Shown here: positions 12,518 to 24,509 of the stretch, in pieces | Layout of the letters: the number at the start of each line of letters is the position of its first letter | Numbering within the stretch: position 1 is the stretch's first letter | DNA from: Cunninghamia lanceolata | Lineage: Eukaryota; Streptophyta; Pinopsida; Cupressales; Cupressaceae | Direction of reading: 5' to 3' | Length of the DNA: 64,000 nucleotides | Assembly (NCBI GenBank): GCA_027924645.1 | Contig: BSBN01001688.1 | Coordinates: 310,001-374,000, forward strand | Made by a program: the position numbers and the translations under genes | Notes under the pieces: generated by a model | Told to the model about the DNA's origin: nothing | Database searches by the model: none | The model's input: only the letters and a program-made list of their open reading frames with translations

Positions 12518-12930
12518 TAGACAAAGAGTGGGGAATTTCTTGCCTTAGTCAAATTTTGGATTTTCCTGAATGGAAGTATATTGAAAAATATATTTAAGTA
12601 TAAGTCAGATATTATACTTTAAATATTTTTCAATATACTTTCAGGATGTTTGAGATAGGTCCTGGATCCATAGGATTTAACATGCAGATTCTAGATTTTT
12701 GAGGATCCACCAGATTTCAGACTTAGTCATTTTCAGGGTCTCAGGGACATGCATCAGGATGAAGGTATATACACCTTTAGCAAGAAACTGTTGAGACCTG
12801 GGCAAAACAACACTACCAAAACCCTACAAGCTTAGAGGAAAACTAAACCTAAAGCAAAACAAAGACATAAAACAAGAAAAAAGAGGGGGTCCCCATTTGC
12901 AATGGGGCGATGTGTGATTACATGACAACA

Positions 12931-15615
12931 TCTAGTGCCAATCCGAATAAATGTTCCTGAACATTTCAAAGAAAAAGACTCAATCCAGACCCAGAAACTT
13001 CGGATAATTAGCCCTAATTCCATCACTTAGGCGAGACATATACTCGAAAAGGAAAAGAACGATGAATTGGATCAAGACACTTTGTCCTTTGATTACCACC
13101 GTGTGTGCAGTGTTCGACAAACATTGATTCTCCCAAGTATTCTAATGATAAACATGAATCAACAAATCGAAACCTTCTGTACACACCCACATGTTAGGTT
13201 GAACAAACATGAATACATGGTCAAGAAATCATAATCAAAAGCTTAGTACAACTATTCATAATTCAAAGACCCAAGTATGTGCTTCTGCGTTCATTTCCGT
13301 CCCTTAGAAGCTAAGATCATCTGAGTTCACTTGTCTTAACCTAGGCAAGTTCATGGACGGCGGACAAATGAAGGGTATATATATACATACAGGCGAAATG
13401 GATAGTGATGGTATGTAATGAAATGGAAATGACAGGATGGATAGGTGGGACGAGACAATGTGTCTCTACGCATGACGCCTGTTTACCAGGTTTTCATCAT
13501 GGTACTTATCCAAGGCGCCACCAAAGGTGGTTTTCACCTATGGATGAAAGGATTTCTCTTTACTATTTTTTTTAATATATATCATGGGATGAAGGATATG
13601 AACGGAAGGGACTCAAGCATATAATTTCATGAAGTGTGATAGTCCATGCATAAACCATGTCAAGTCATTATGTTCACTAATGTTGGAAAGGAACGATGGG
13701 TATGATACAAATGTATGGAAAAGTGGACAGAAACAGTGGACTATGATGTGGATTATGTAAAACCATGTAGATGGAAAGTGCATCCAAAACATAGACCAGG
13801 TGAGTGGTGGAATATGCAGGCTAGCGGGAGCTGGAGGGAAATGGAGGCTATATAGTGGAATGAATGAAATGAAAGAGAATCATAATCAATGCTTGCACGT
13901 ACCGAACTAAACTATGAAGCTTGCAAGCGGAAGGGTTATATGAATGGGAGTGATGGCTAGTGAATGTATGGAGTGGCAACTTCATGACCAACACGAACTT
14001 AGAAATTTCTTTTTGATTTTATTTCGTGGGATGAAGTAACTTGGAATCTTGGAAGGAACAGAAATGGAATGGGATGGATGAAGGTGGATTTCTTTGGATG
14101 CAGAAGCCTCTTTGGATTCGACTTCTTAGACTTAAATACCCAAGTCTTTTGTTTTAACCTTTTCTTTTTGGAAGTATGGAATGTAATGACTTTTTGAGCA
14201 TGCTTTATTTTGATTTCTTGTATCTGTGCTTAAAGGCATAAAAATCTTAAATTTTTTAGGAATTTCTTTGTTTCATGGGTAAAGTCATCCAAATATTTAT
14301 TTCGTGAAATAATGGAATGGGTGGATGGGTGCAAGCTTCTCGTTCAGACGACACTTACATTGATTGATCATGATTGGTAAATGGGTAAATGGATAAAGGC
14401 TATGGTGGATGGAGATGGGTAAAGGGATGGATAGCGAAAGGTGTATGGTCATATGCTTTTAGACTTTGCATGATAGTGAAGATGGAGTGGATTTACATGA
14501 AACGGGTACATAATAGAAAATAATGTTTTTAGGTAAAAGAGATGGAAATACCAACATCTTGTCCCTGTTTTCTTTACAGTGACTAAGGTCATATGAATAG
14601 ATATTGACATGGATAATCTCCAATTGCATCGTTCATAAAGGACTTAAACCTTTACCCTGATAGTTCATCTTTTGGAGTATGTAACGAACAACAGGACTAT
14701 ATGGATGATTCAGACATTAGACTAGAGTTCATTATTCAATGGAGAAGGAAAAGTGGATGGAGACCTTTATTATGTATAGGAGGTGATGAATGGAAGTGTA
14801 TATGGAGGTATGCGGAAATGCTATATAATAGAATGGGGTGAAACCATGAACTAACTTAAGCTTTTCACTTAATTCAAGCTCACCAAGACTCACTTAGAAC
14901 TTTGGGACTATTAAGATGTGTAAAATTATGAGGCCTTTAAATACATGAAGTCATGCTAAACAATGGATTCTTCTTCCAGTGAACAAGTAGTCACATTGTT
15001 CAACTCTAACCATAGAGTCCACAATAAACTTCCAACTCATGACTTAAGTTTCTCAAAAGAAGACTAGGAGATATCAATAATTCAACAGAAAAATATGTGT
15101 AATCGCAAGATATCAGTGTCAAGACACAATTCATAATTCCTTTCCGAGTCAAGTACAGATCCTAACCTTGTGAAAGAGTTAAATAAAATCATCCTTAGAT
15201 TCTAAAGACTTTCATGAATATTTATCCAAAAAAATGAACTTAAACATCTATCAGATTATGTTTCTTGAAGCTTCATCACCTTTTCATAACTTGGGAACCC
15301 CGAAAAACAAACCTAAACTAAAGCAACAACCTAAACTACGGAAAGGAAACAAAACCAAAGATCAACTGAACACAACAAAATTACTCTAAAACAACATAAA
15401 GGAAAACCTACTCTAAGCAAAGCTATGTACAAAGAGAAGACACGACTCAAAAAACCCAAATATATACAAGACCTAGCATGGTTTCTCAAAATGAAAAGCT
15501 ACAATAAGGCAAACATGATAGTTTGGATTTTGGCAAATTTATCCTTAAACTCGGAAATATATTCCCTCACAATACAATCGTTGAACTCAAATTTTTTTTT
15601 GCACAAAATCAACAA
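12931..15615 (-). other. Non-coding 3' interior of the element
   Basis: No coding frame of interest was found in these 2.7 kb on either strand. The minus strand is rich in CCATCC/TTCATC-type low-complexity runs. A block at about 13480-13545 (minus strand, GGTGGCGCCTTGGATAAG... core) closely matches plus-strand sequence at 40733-40800, linking this element to the element at 36-43 kb. The expected polypurine tract at 12931 is poor. Confidence 0.6.
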
Positions 15616-17016
15616 CTAAGGCAACTCATTGGGACCATGATTAATCCAAATACAAGTTGTCTTTCCAAAATTTCCATAGTCAAATTCATATTCTTCAAAT
15701 TCATCATCAAAAAATTTGTAATCATCAAATTCAAAATCTTTCCAATTAATAGCAAGGAAAGATACAACCTGGTGTTCTTCGCCTTCAAATAAATATTGCT
15801 CATCGTTCACACACACGTCAAGAGGTTGGAGTTGATGATGAATCATCCCACTCGCATCCGCAACATGCGAATCAACATTATAATCAAAAGTGGGCATATC
15901 AAGATGAAAAGGTGAAAACAATTGAATTTCGAAAGCATGGAACATTTCACTTGTTAGCTCATTGTAGATCTTCAATAAAGGGCTTAGCACCAACTTGAAT
16001 TGCTTCGTGTAGTTGACCTTCATTTCATCAACTTGTTCATCTTGAGACAACTTTAGCTGGAACTCGTGGATGGAAGCATCAAGCACCCCTCTGAATTGCT
16101 GTTCATTTGATGGCTCTTTGATGATGGCTTGTAATGCATCCAACTGATTATCTTCCAATGACTCTTTTTGAACTTCTTGTAACTCATTTTCAAGGATCTC
16201 TTTATGTAGCATGAATGAGTGTTCATCAAGGAATTCATTTTCTTGTAATGAACTCGGGTCACTTTCTTCTGTGATGGTGGAATCAACATCTTGTTCATCA
16301 ATTACCTTTGTTTGAACATCCTTCACTACCTTTTCGATTTCCTCTTTAGCAGGCTCTTTCTTACTTGGAAGAAGATATGCAAATATGCTCTTCGCTTGAT
16401 CATCAATCTTATTCGTGCTACCTTCACTTTTGATTAACATGGAAGTGTCTTCTCCTTTGGATGGTGAATTGATTTCTTGAAGACATTTGCCCCACAAGTC
16501 GTCTAATCCCATTTGTACCTTAGATTCTTCTTCCAACCTTAATTCTTCCTTCACTTGATGAACAACTTGTTGACAAGACGAACATGCGAGTTCCAAATGA
16601 GTGGTGTTATGAATCCTGCACCAACCACCTGGAATCAACATTTCCTCTGCAGGTAGGTGCTTCTCAATACTTAATCTCTTCTTGATCATTTCCTTGAAGC
16701 TTATGAAGAACTCTCTTTCATCAAATAAAACTTTGGGAAGCACCTTAATAGAAACAATCGGCTCATGTACCTGTGAAAAAGAAATTTTCCCTTGCAATGC
16801 TAATTCCATTCTTGACAAAAATGTTAGGCAATATAGCTCCTCGTGTCCATTGGTGTCATAAATTCTACATCCCTTCCTTGATGCGAAGTCGCCCAAACTC
16901 TTAGGATGAAGTTGTGCGTTCAAAGTCCGCCAAAGCTGAAGAACATCATCTTGAGGATGATCCATCTTGAATTGCCTAAATCCTTGAAACTGCTTCACAT
17001 GTGATGAGAAATCCAT
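15616..17016 (-). CDS. Intact 466-aa protein of unknown family in a retrotransposon
   Basis: A single uninterrupted frame runs from ATG at 17014-17016 to TAG at 15616-15618. It starts about 270 bases after the primer site, where gag normally begins. I do not recognise the family. Residues 1-150 hold two Cys/His-bearing motifs of similar form: CRIYDTNGHEELYC (C50, H58, C63) and CRIHNTTHLELAC plus SSC (C133, H136, H140, C145, C148); these could bind zinc. Residues ~150-345 are Glu/Lys/Gln-rich and probably helical or coiled-coil. The C-terminus (~415-455) is acidic and aromatic (DDYKFFDDEFEEYEFDYG). There is no retropepsin, RT or integrase motif. An open frame this long in a non-autonomous element whose LTRs have visibly diverged suggests selection or recent activity. 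It could be a divergent gag or an accessory protein. Confidence 0.75.
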   Translation of the reverse strand: MDFSSHVKQFQGFRQFKMDHPQDDVLQLWRTLNAQLHPKSLGDFASRKGCRIYDTNGHEELYCLTFLSRMELALQGKISFSQVHEPIVSIKVLPKVLFDEREFFISFKEMIKKRLSIEKHLPAEEMLIPGGWCRIHNTTHLELACSSCQQVVHQVKEELRLEEESKVQMGLDDLWGKCLQEINSPSKGEDTSMLIKSEGSTNKIDDQAKSIFAYLLPSKKEPAKEEIEKVVKDVQTKVIDEQDVDSTITEESDPSSLQENEFLDEHSFMLHKEILENELQEVQKESLEDNQLDALQAIIKEPSNEQQFRGVLDASIHEFQLKLSQDEQVDEMKVNYTKQFKLVLSPLLKIYNELTSEMFHAFEIQLFSPFHLDMPTFDYNVDSHVADASGMIHHQLQPLDVCVNDEQYLFEGEEHQVVSFLAINWKDFEFDDYKFFDDEFEEYEFDYGNFGKTTCIWINHGPNELP

Positions 17017-17182
17017 CCTTATTTTTTGGTATTTTTCAAATTTTTACTTTTTTTGGATTTTTAGCTTAAGAGATATCTTGACATCTCAGATTCTTCCTTG
17101 AAAGCTCACTTTGGTTCCAATTCCACAATTTAGAGTTCATCTGTGTGCTTGAAGCAATGTAATTCCTTGTTCATGCCCTCCT

Positions 17183-17294
17183 TCTAGCGCCAATTCGGTT
17201 GAGCTATAGGAGGAGAGGCGAGCATAAAATGAATGATGACTGGAGCAATGTGTTCTTTCCCCATTCAACCCTCCTAGCGCCAATTTTGTTGATG
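17183..17294 (-). other. Primer binding site, with a duplicated copy
   Basis: On the minus strand, ATTGGCGCTAGGAGGG begins two to three bases after the LTR end (17286 downward), the position and general form (TTGGCGC...) of primer sites used by many plant gypsy elements. A second copy, ATTGGCGCTAGAAGGAGGG, lies about 92 bases further inside (to about 17180). The surrounding ~90 bases are also repeated, so the primer region was tandemly duplicated. The tRNA species is not assigned. Confidence 0.6.
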
Positions 17295-20200
17295 ACGTTT
17301 TCTTGACAACAACAACAACATTAGAATAAAACACCAAGTGCTCCATCCTCTCTTGAACAAAGCGTCTCAAATGCTAAACTACGTGATCAAACAAGAATGC
17401 TCCAAGGTTCCTTGTACATGATTTGCAATAGATAGCCTCGGTGGTATGATGTGATAATGCTGTTTACACAAAGGGACTTACGCATAATTTATTCATCACT
17501 CCATTCAAATATGTACTTTTTCCTTGTGAAATGGAACTTCTTCTAATCAACTACAAAAAGAAAAGGCAAAAGTCAAGGGTTAAGAGGGATAATCTAAGGA
17601 CAATGATATAATGCACATGCTATGATAGACAAATTCCCTTCCACAACCTAGCTCCGCTTCACCATGAGAACCAACAATTACACAGAGTAACTTGTGCAAT
17701 ATCCTAAGGTAATCATATGATTTTCATGTTGTGAACTTCCACCCGAACATCCATAGCTGGCGCAGTTTGAACGAGCATCCACAACTGAACTTATGCAAAC
17801 AAGGTTCAGGCTAACTTTGCAAATTGAGTCACCTTCGGCAATCCACGAAAAGTATGAACCAAAAGGGATTCATCAAATATCTTCACATAAGAAACATTAT
17901 ATCAATGAACTTCTAATCTATTGACTAAGCTACTTTGGAAACAATGAAGACCATGCTAACATTCCAAAATCACAAGATCACCATGAAACATTCAACAATG
18001 AGCTTGCATTAATCTTGAAGTGTATCTTTACAACAATCTCTCAATATCTCTTCAATGTCTTCGAAGAGTCTCCTCTACTCTACTCCTTTCTAATCTAATG
18101 TATATCCTCTAATGTATATCATATAATGTATCCTCTAATGTCCCTTTACAAATAAGAGAAGTGAGCTTTATATAGAGCTCAAGATATACATGAAGGGTCA
18201 AGATTGATTTAGCAATCAACAACTGAGATTGAGACAACAAGGCAGTTTGTTACAAAATTTGCTATTTTTAGAACATGAAAGGGGCAATGAAGGCACATTT
18301 GCCAATGTGATAAGCATCTTTGGAGCATCTTTATGGTGGGCCCTCTTTATCCACTTGTTTGTTATAGATGACCTGGAATTGAATGAATGACATGGCAGAA
18401 TGTGATTGGCTTGATGATGTGTAAATGCCACCTCAGCATCTTTAAACGAACTAGTCTGGTTCATCTCATGTTCACTTTACTTAGAATATTTTCTTCTTGT
18501 TGTCTTGATGTAACTCATGGATCACTTTGATGATCATGCTCATCTCTCATCATGTGACATCCTTTTGCTTGTGCAGGATTATGCCTCTGGACAGTTGCAT
18601 GAAGTAGAAGATATGTTGTGCACGAGTCCTTGGAGTAGATTACATGATGATTGTCCTTTTGGCGTGTGGAATGAATCATTGGAAGATGTCTCCCTCTCAT
18701 GTGTGGCGTTGATGTCTTCCGCATCCAGACATACGAAGTCTTCAAAGTAAGATGAACTTGATGTAGGAGCTCCTCCGTGTGGTGATGATGACAAATTTGA
18801 GCAACTTTCCTCCACCTTCCAAACTTCTCATGTATGAGCTCTCGCCATTCACCTCCTTGGATCCTCCATCACCTACAAAAGGAAACACATCAAATTAAGA
18901 CTTGATATAAAGGATTTTCAATAACAAATTACATTCATCTTATGCATGTGGGATCAAAAAATGACATTTCAAAACATACCCTTTCGCGTGAAATCCATGC
19001 CTAAGTGCCTAGGCAGGTTTAGAGGGGTAGTATGGAGTGTGTAAGATGAAATTCCAAGGGTCATGGTCTAGGCCGCCCAGGATGGGCAGGCTGGAAGAGG
19101 GTGTGAGGATTTTTATACGTAGGCAATTCTTGCTTCATTTTTGTGATCTTTTCCTTCCTCCTTAGCATGACTTAGTGTTCTGTCCATGTTCTTCATGTAA
19201 ATTACCTTCATTTGAGTGAAGTCAAGAAGTGATCTGAGTGACATTTGAGGCATTCTCCATGTGCAATGGTGGAGACCGCCTATGATGAGCAACCTTGAAG
19301 GTGATGTGTGGATTTGACTCCAATACTTGTGATTTTCAATGATTTTCACCTCCTTATTGGACTTGCATGTGTGTGGAAGTAGATGGGTGGAGTTGGTAGG
19401 CAAGTGATGAGTGGCATGAGTGCTCAAACACTTTATTCCATGCTCACCTCTCTAGGCCACCCAGGTAGGGCGGGTTTGGGAGTATGGTGTGGATTTTGAC
19501 TAAAACATGCTTATCTCTGTCTTTGAGCAAGCTCCTTATCTTCCATGGTTGCAATTTGCCTTTATCATCATCATCATCTTCATATTTTCCTTGCAAGTTT
19601 CCTAAGATATTTCTCTTGAATGGTTTGGAGGGTTGAATGTAGAGTAGTTCATGTAAAGATCAAGGAATCCAAGACCTCATGTCTAGGACGCCCAGGTTGG
19701 GCAAGTTTGAGAGTGAGGCTTGGACTCTACACTTAGAAAACTTTTCATCTTTGATTTGATCACCTCATCCTCCAAGTGTTCATCTTCATCAATTTCATTC
19801 ATTTTACTTGCAAACTATGTTGTCTTCATCCCTGGGCAGATTTGGAGGGAGTGTGTGGAGAGATTCTCCTGGTGATGACATTGTGCATCACTACCTTGTG
19901 AGGCCGCCCACGCTGGGCTGGTTGGGAAGTGATGCATGAAATTCTATCTTGCAATGCCTTAGATTCACTCCAACTCATGAAATTTCCTTGAATTTATCAT
20001 CTCTTTGTCCACAAAACCTTACAAACTGATCACCTTCTTTCCTGGGGTGGATTTGGAGGCTCTGTTTGGACAAGTGCATGTGCACGACGTTGAGTCCATG
20101 ACCTCATGCTAAGGCCGCCTAGGTTGGGCAGGGTTAGACATAGAGTGAGGAATTTCTTGCCTTAGTCAAATTTTGGATTTTCCTGAATGGAAGTATATTG

Positions 20201-20582
20201 AAAAATATATTTAAGTATAAGTCAGATATTATACTTTAAATATTTTTCAATATACTTCCAGGATGTTTGAGATAGGTCCTGAATCCATAGGATTTAACAT
20301 GCAGATTCTAGATTTTTGAGGATCCACCAGATTTCAGACATAGTCATTTTTTCAGGATTTTCAGGATATCAGACTTAGTCATTTTCAGGGTCTCAGGGAC
20401 ATGCATAAGGATGAAGGTATATAGACCTTTAGCAAGAAACTGTTGAGACCTGGGCACAACAACACTATCGAAACCCTACAAGCTTAGAGGAAAACTAAAC
20501 CTAAAGCAAAACAAAGACAAAAAGCAAGAAAAAAGAGGGGGTCCCCATTTGTAATGGGGCGATGTGTGATTACATCACAATA
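17287..20582 (-). repeat. 5' LTR of the non-autonomous element
   Basis: This is 3296 bp, the partner of 9672-12930, with point changes and small indels throughout and an extra ~35-bp partial repeat near 20345-20380. It carries the same TATA box (18166-18174) and the five-motif palindrome array (about 19071, 19453, 19685, 19901, 20112). Apparent short ORFs inside are matched in the other LTR and are not treated as genes. Confidence 0.9.
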
Positions 20583-20649
20583 GTAACCCTTTCAGGCATC
20601 ATAGTTATAGTTTCAACTTTTGGTAATTCAACTGGAGGGGGATTCACAC

Positions 20650-21370
20650 AGCCTTAGCATACTCGAGATGAGAAGAGCTATGGCCTTGTTCTGGAGGGGT
20701 GTGAATCCCAGGCTTCCTGACCAAGGTTCTAGCATCAAACTTGGCTTTATTTTGGTGTAGCTCTTCTAGCATTAACCAGTTCCATAGAAGCACCCTTAAT
20801 CTTAGTAGCACATCATTGCCAACAATAGGCCTGATCATTGAAAACTGGCATTTTGGTGATCCTGATTGACCAGACCAGAACAACAAGAGTGGCCTGCCAC
20901 ATAGAGATGAGGAAATTATAGCTGCAGAGGCATCAATAGGCCTTAGTGAGTCACTTAATATTGCCAGGGTAGGCCTAGACCAGGCCCAACTTAGATTTGT
21001 GTCCTATCCCAAACCTGGGTAGCAAAGCATATTGACAAGCAAATTATTAGCTGTTTCCTCAGCCTCTTCACATGATATGTATTGAACCTAGAGGGCCTGT
21101 TAAAGCCCACATTATGGAGGCTATCCTAGGATAAATTTTTACTTAATGCAGCTAGCCAGAGAAAGGCTACAACTTTGGCCACGCCCCGCTTAATCTAGTT
21201 CTTATGAGCTAGCAACCACTCAGCCTAGGGGTCCACCCTAGGAAATGCTTTCAGGTAGCCCATGCTGCTCCTAGTCCAGCATACAATAGTGTCCCAAAGA
21301 TCATATTGGAGACTCTTGCCTTTGAGAGTCTGCAGGAGAAACGTTCTTTATTCTTCCCCAAATACCATTT
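20650..21370 (-). pseudogene. LINE reverse transcriptase C-terminus (zf-RVT)
   Basis: On the minus strand, frames at about 21330-20985 contain YDLWDTIV, then VAKVVAFLWLAALSKN, then CEEAEETANNLL, separated by stops. This order is that of the zf-RVT region at the end of plant non-LTR reverse transcriptases (lysine/valine 'kvkaFlWla', then a Cys-Glu-Glu-Ala motif and a 'HLL' helix). An 80-codon open stretch follows (20886-20644), with PKCQFSMIRPIV and a Trp/Leu-rich helix, in the place of the usual C-terminal tail. Multiple stops show it is dead. It sits immediately outside the right end of the 9.67-20.58 kb element. Confidence 0.5.
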
Positions 21371-22855
21371 CTCTGCTATTGAGTTAAGTAACTGCAAACT
21401 TGAGCACCCTAAAATTGAGTTTTTGACCTAAAATTGAGTTTTTGACCATTCTTGATATACCAGGTGAGGTGTTTGGTAAGGACTGGCCATCATTAAACAA
21501 CAAAATTCTACATTTTCAAATTTGGAGGCAGTTGGAGGGTTGAGAAGTCATTGTGGCATTTGGAGTGTCAAGATATTGGTTAGTAAGATTTTACTTAGGG
21601 CTAATGGAACTTAGATTAAATTCTCTAAACTAGCTTGGCACCAAGAGTGTCATTATGAAAATCCAACACGTGGAGGCTTGCTTGATGTGGGAGCATTCTA
21701 GGTGTCATGTGATCTTGCATCCCCCAAAAATATTTCCTTTGTTGTTTGACTTGTGCAATAGTCTTGCACTTGTGTGCCTTGTTTCTTTTAATAGTTTCTT
21801 TGTTGGTGTTTTGCATTATGGGCAGTTTTATTGACAGTGAACTTGCGCAAACTTCGTGCTTGTGCATATTGCTCTTTGCAGAAAACTTTGGACCTAGTTG
21901 TCTTGCTGCTTGCATGTCTTGCACAAGGATTTTGTAACCACATCTTTGCACGCTCCTAGTCTGCTATTGCATAGCTTTTGTGAGACCTCGACTAATTGTT
22001 GACATTACTATGCTAGTTGTTGGAATTGTATAGGATTGATGCACAAGTTCCTATGCAACTATTTGTTTGCCATAGTGCTCTTGCACCATGTTTGCTTGTT
22101 TGTACGCATGAACCTCTGCACTTGTTTCCACATGTTACACTATTGTGAATTACAGTTCATAAGGTGACTGATGGTTCACTTTGACACATGTTGAGTTACT
22201 TTTATACAAATGGTCAAGAATTAGTTGTGAGCTTTCTTGTTAGTGATTGATCCACTTTGTTTGTAATTTCTATTGACACAATGCATGTTAGTTCTTGTCA
22301 CAATTCTACTTAATGTGGTGGTTATCTATGATTGATGTCACTTGGCAAATTTGCTCCAAAGATTTAGCTTATTGATGAAGGCCTAGAGTTAGAATGATAC
22401 TTCACTTAATCATGTGCTTCTAAGGAGAATGGAGTTGATGTTTTGAGAGAATTGGTGAGTGATTGGGTTTCAATTAGATTGTGAAGTAGTCTTTGCTTAG
22501 GTTGGATATTCCATCTTGATGTTTTTCATTGTTTTATAAAGGGCCCATGTGTAGGAAAATTTCTCATAACTGAATAAAACATCCCACTTCTTAATCTCCA
22601 TGGTTGTCTTCCTTTTGCTTTTACAGTGACTTTTTGTGTCCATCCTTGGTTGTTCAATTGACCCACTTATAATGCAATGACAATTGGCTTTAGAACATAT
22701 GTTCCAAGTCCTAGGAGTGAGAGTTGTGAGCTCCATATCAATAAGTTTTATGCGATTGTCGCATTGTTGGTGGTCTAAAAAGGAGAAGTGGCCCACAATT
22801 TGGGAAGAGGAGGTAGAACCAATAGAGTGGCTAGAGGACCATGCTTGATGGACCT
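21371..22855. other. Intergenic DNA, no gene
   Basis: Nothing supportable was found. The plus strand around 21720-22330 is rich in TTGCACTTGTG / CTTGCATG-type words, possibly a degenerate tandem repeat. A 175-codon minus-strand frame at 22497-23024 lacks domain features and overlaps the start of the duplicated gag segment, so it is not called. Confidence 0.4.
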
Positions 22856-23089
22856 TGTTGATATGATGAGAGCTCTTTAGGTGAGGCTTAGTGTCATGGA
22901 GAACATGCAAAGAAGAGTGGTTCATACAAAACATATTAATGAAGATGAGAGAGAAGATGAAGTGACATGAAGAGACATAGATGTTGACCTTGATGAAGTC
23001 AATGTAGAAGATTGGTTTGTGCAAACTTTAGTGAGCCAGTAACAAACTAATATTTTATTTATTGAGCTAATCGAGAAGCTTAAATCCAA

Positions 23090-23575
23090 AAGATTTATTT
23101 GATTGGATCCTTGAGCTAGAGAAGTATTTTGACTTTAAGTCAATAGAAGACCCTAAGAAGGTGAAGCACACCATTGCAAAGTTGAAAGGGCATGTTGCCT
23201 TGTGGTGGGATTACATACAAAAGGACCATGTTTAAAGGAACAAGAGAAATATCTCAAAGTGGGATTGCATGTTTGCCAAGCTCAAGGGGAAATTAATGCT
23301 AACCAACTACACATTGGATTTATTTAGGTAACTTCAAAACTTGCGCCAAAAGGAGACATTCGTGAAGGATTATAGGGAAGAGTTCTATCGACTTAGCATC
23401 TAGGCTAGTCATGTGGAAAAGGACAGAGAGAAAGTCTTTAGGTATGTAAATGAAGTGGGAACTTCCATTCAAGATGAAATTTGTTTGTTGAACATACATT
23501 TCGTGGAAGATGTGTACTACCTTGCACTTAAAGTGGAGGAGAAGTTGTCCTGAAGATTGTTGATACTCATACTAT
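23090..23575 (+). pseudogene. Ty3/gypsy gag remnant, copy 1
   Basis: The plus-strand frame encodes a Retrotrans_gag-type core: KLKGHVALWWDYIQKDH, then DYREEFYRL and a helix before LALKVEEKLS. It closely parallels the gag of the chromovirus at 27624 (KLKGHVSIWWKEV ... EYTEEFYKI ... FSMKVEEKLN). At least four stops interrupt it, and the zinc knuckle and pol are absent. Confidence 0.75.
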
Positions 23576-24509
23576 AACCACCTATTGTTGTGTCAAATGC
23601 ATTCAATGTTTGTGCCATGCACAAAACATCAACAATGGGAAGTTCTATGAACATGGGACTTTGTCCATAAAATGACTTCTGGTTCCTAAGGTTGGTTCCT
23701 TATTGATTCAATTAATCCAACTTTACTGAGGAAAAGCAGAAGGAATGGTAATAACTAAAATAAATGCTTAAATTAAAAGTAGCAATGCACCAAGATTGAT
23801 ATTCCCTATTTATCCCTAAAAGATTATAAGATAGACATAATTCATTAGTCAACAGATAGAAAGTTAAGCACATCTATAACAATGTAAAAGATAATTAATC
23901 ATCCATGAACAATAACAGTAGTAGCATAGCAATATTATCACAACTTCATATAGTGATAATTACAAGTTTATACACGTGCAAGCCATTAAAGGCCAACACG
24001 AATTTGAACACATGAATCAAGGTTTGCTTCAAGATTCACAAAGAGAGGAAAATTCTTCAAGATTCACAAAGAGAGGAAAATTGAGAAAAAGTTCTAGAGA
24101 CAAGGCTAGCTAAGAAGCATGAGCTTGCAATGCTAAACCTAACCTACACAATGAGCACTAGGCCCTTATTTATACAAACAAGGCTATAACAAAATGCTAA
24201 AATATACAAGTATCTAATTTCTCTTGATTGTGTAGGGCCAATCTTTCAAATTTACACAATAGATTGGAAGTTGGATGACCCAAATTGATATGCTGAGAGC
24301 TCTTTAGGTGAGGCTCAATGTCATGGAGAATGTGCAAAGAAGAGTGGTTCATACAAAACATATTAGTGAAGATGAGAGAGAAGATGAAATTGCATGAGGA
24401 AACATAGATGTCAATTTTGATGAAGTCAATGTAGAAGTTTGGTTTGTGTAAACTCCGGTGAGCTGGTAATAAACTAATATTTGATTTACCAAGCTAACCA
24501 AGAAGCTTA

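Larger units (their letters stand above)
9672..12930 (-). repeat. 3' LTR of the non-autonomous element
   Basis: This is 3259 bp, aligned end to end with the copy at 17287-20582. It is the 3' LTR if the element reads on the minus strand. It contains five dispersed GC-rich palindromic motifs (about 11451, 11832, 12063, 12281 and 12496). Several of these show CA where the other copy has CG, consistent with decay of methylated CpG. Confidence 0.9.
9672..20582 (-). mobile_element. Complete non-autonomous LTR retrotransposon (LARD-like)
   Basis: Two direct copies of a ~3.3-kb sequence (9672-12930 and 17287-20582) bracket a 4.36-kb interior. The 5-bp sequence GTAAC flanks both ends (9667-9671 and 20583-20587), the expected target-site duplication. 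Reading on the minus strand, the LTR begins TGTTGTCATG and ends CATCAACA. A primer-site-like ATTGGCGCTAGGAGGG follows the right LTR, and a TATATAAAG box lies in each LTR on the minus strand. The interior encodes one 466-codon ORF in the gag position and no protease, RT, RNase H or integrase was seen, so it should depend on another element's enzymes. A large non-coding interior with long LTRs fits the LARD class. The right copy ends TA where the left ends CA (element 5' end: TA instead of TG), a point change. Confidence 0.9.

Noticed and set aside
18517..19427. Several 75-105 codon frames in the right LTR that recur at 10958-11806
   Set aside because: They occur in both LTRs simply because these are repeats; no start context or domain, and frames are not better preserved than the flanks.
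22497..23024. 175-codon minus-strand frame
   Set aside because: No domain features; the right part is antisense to the start of the duplicated gag segment.
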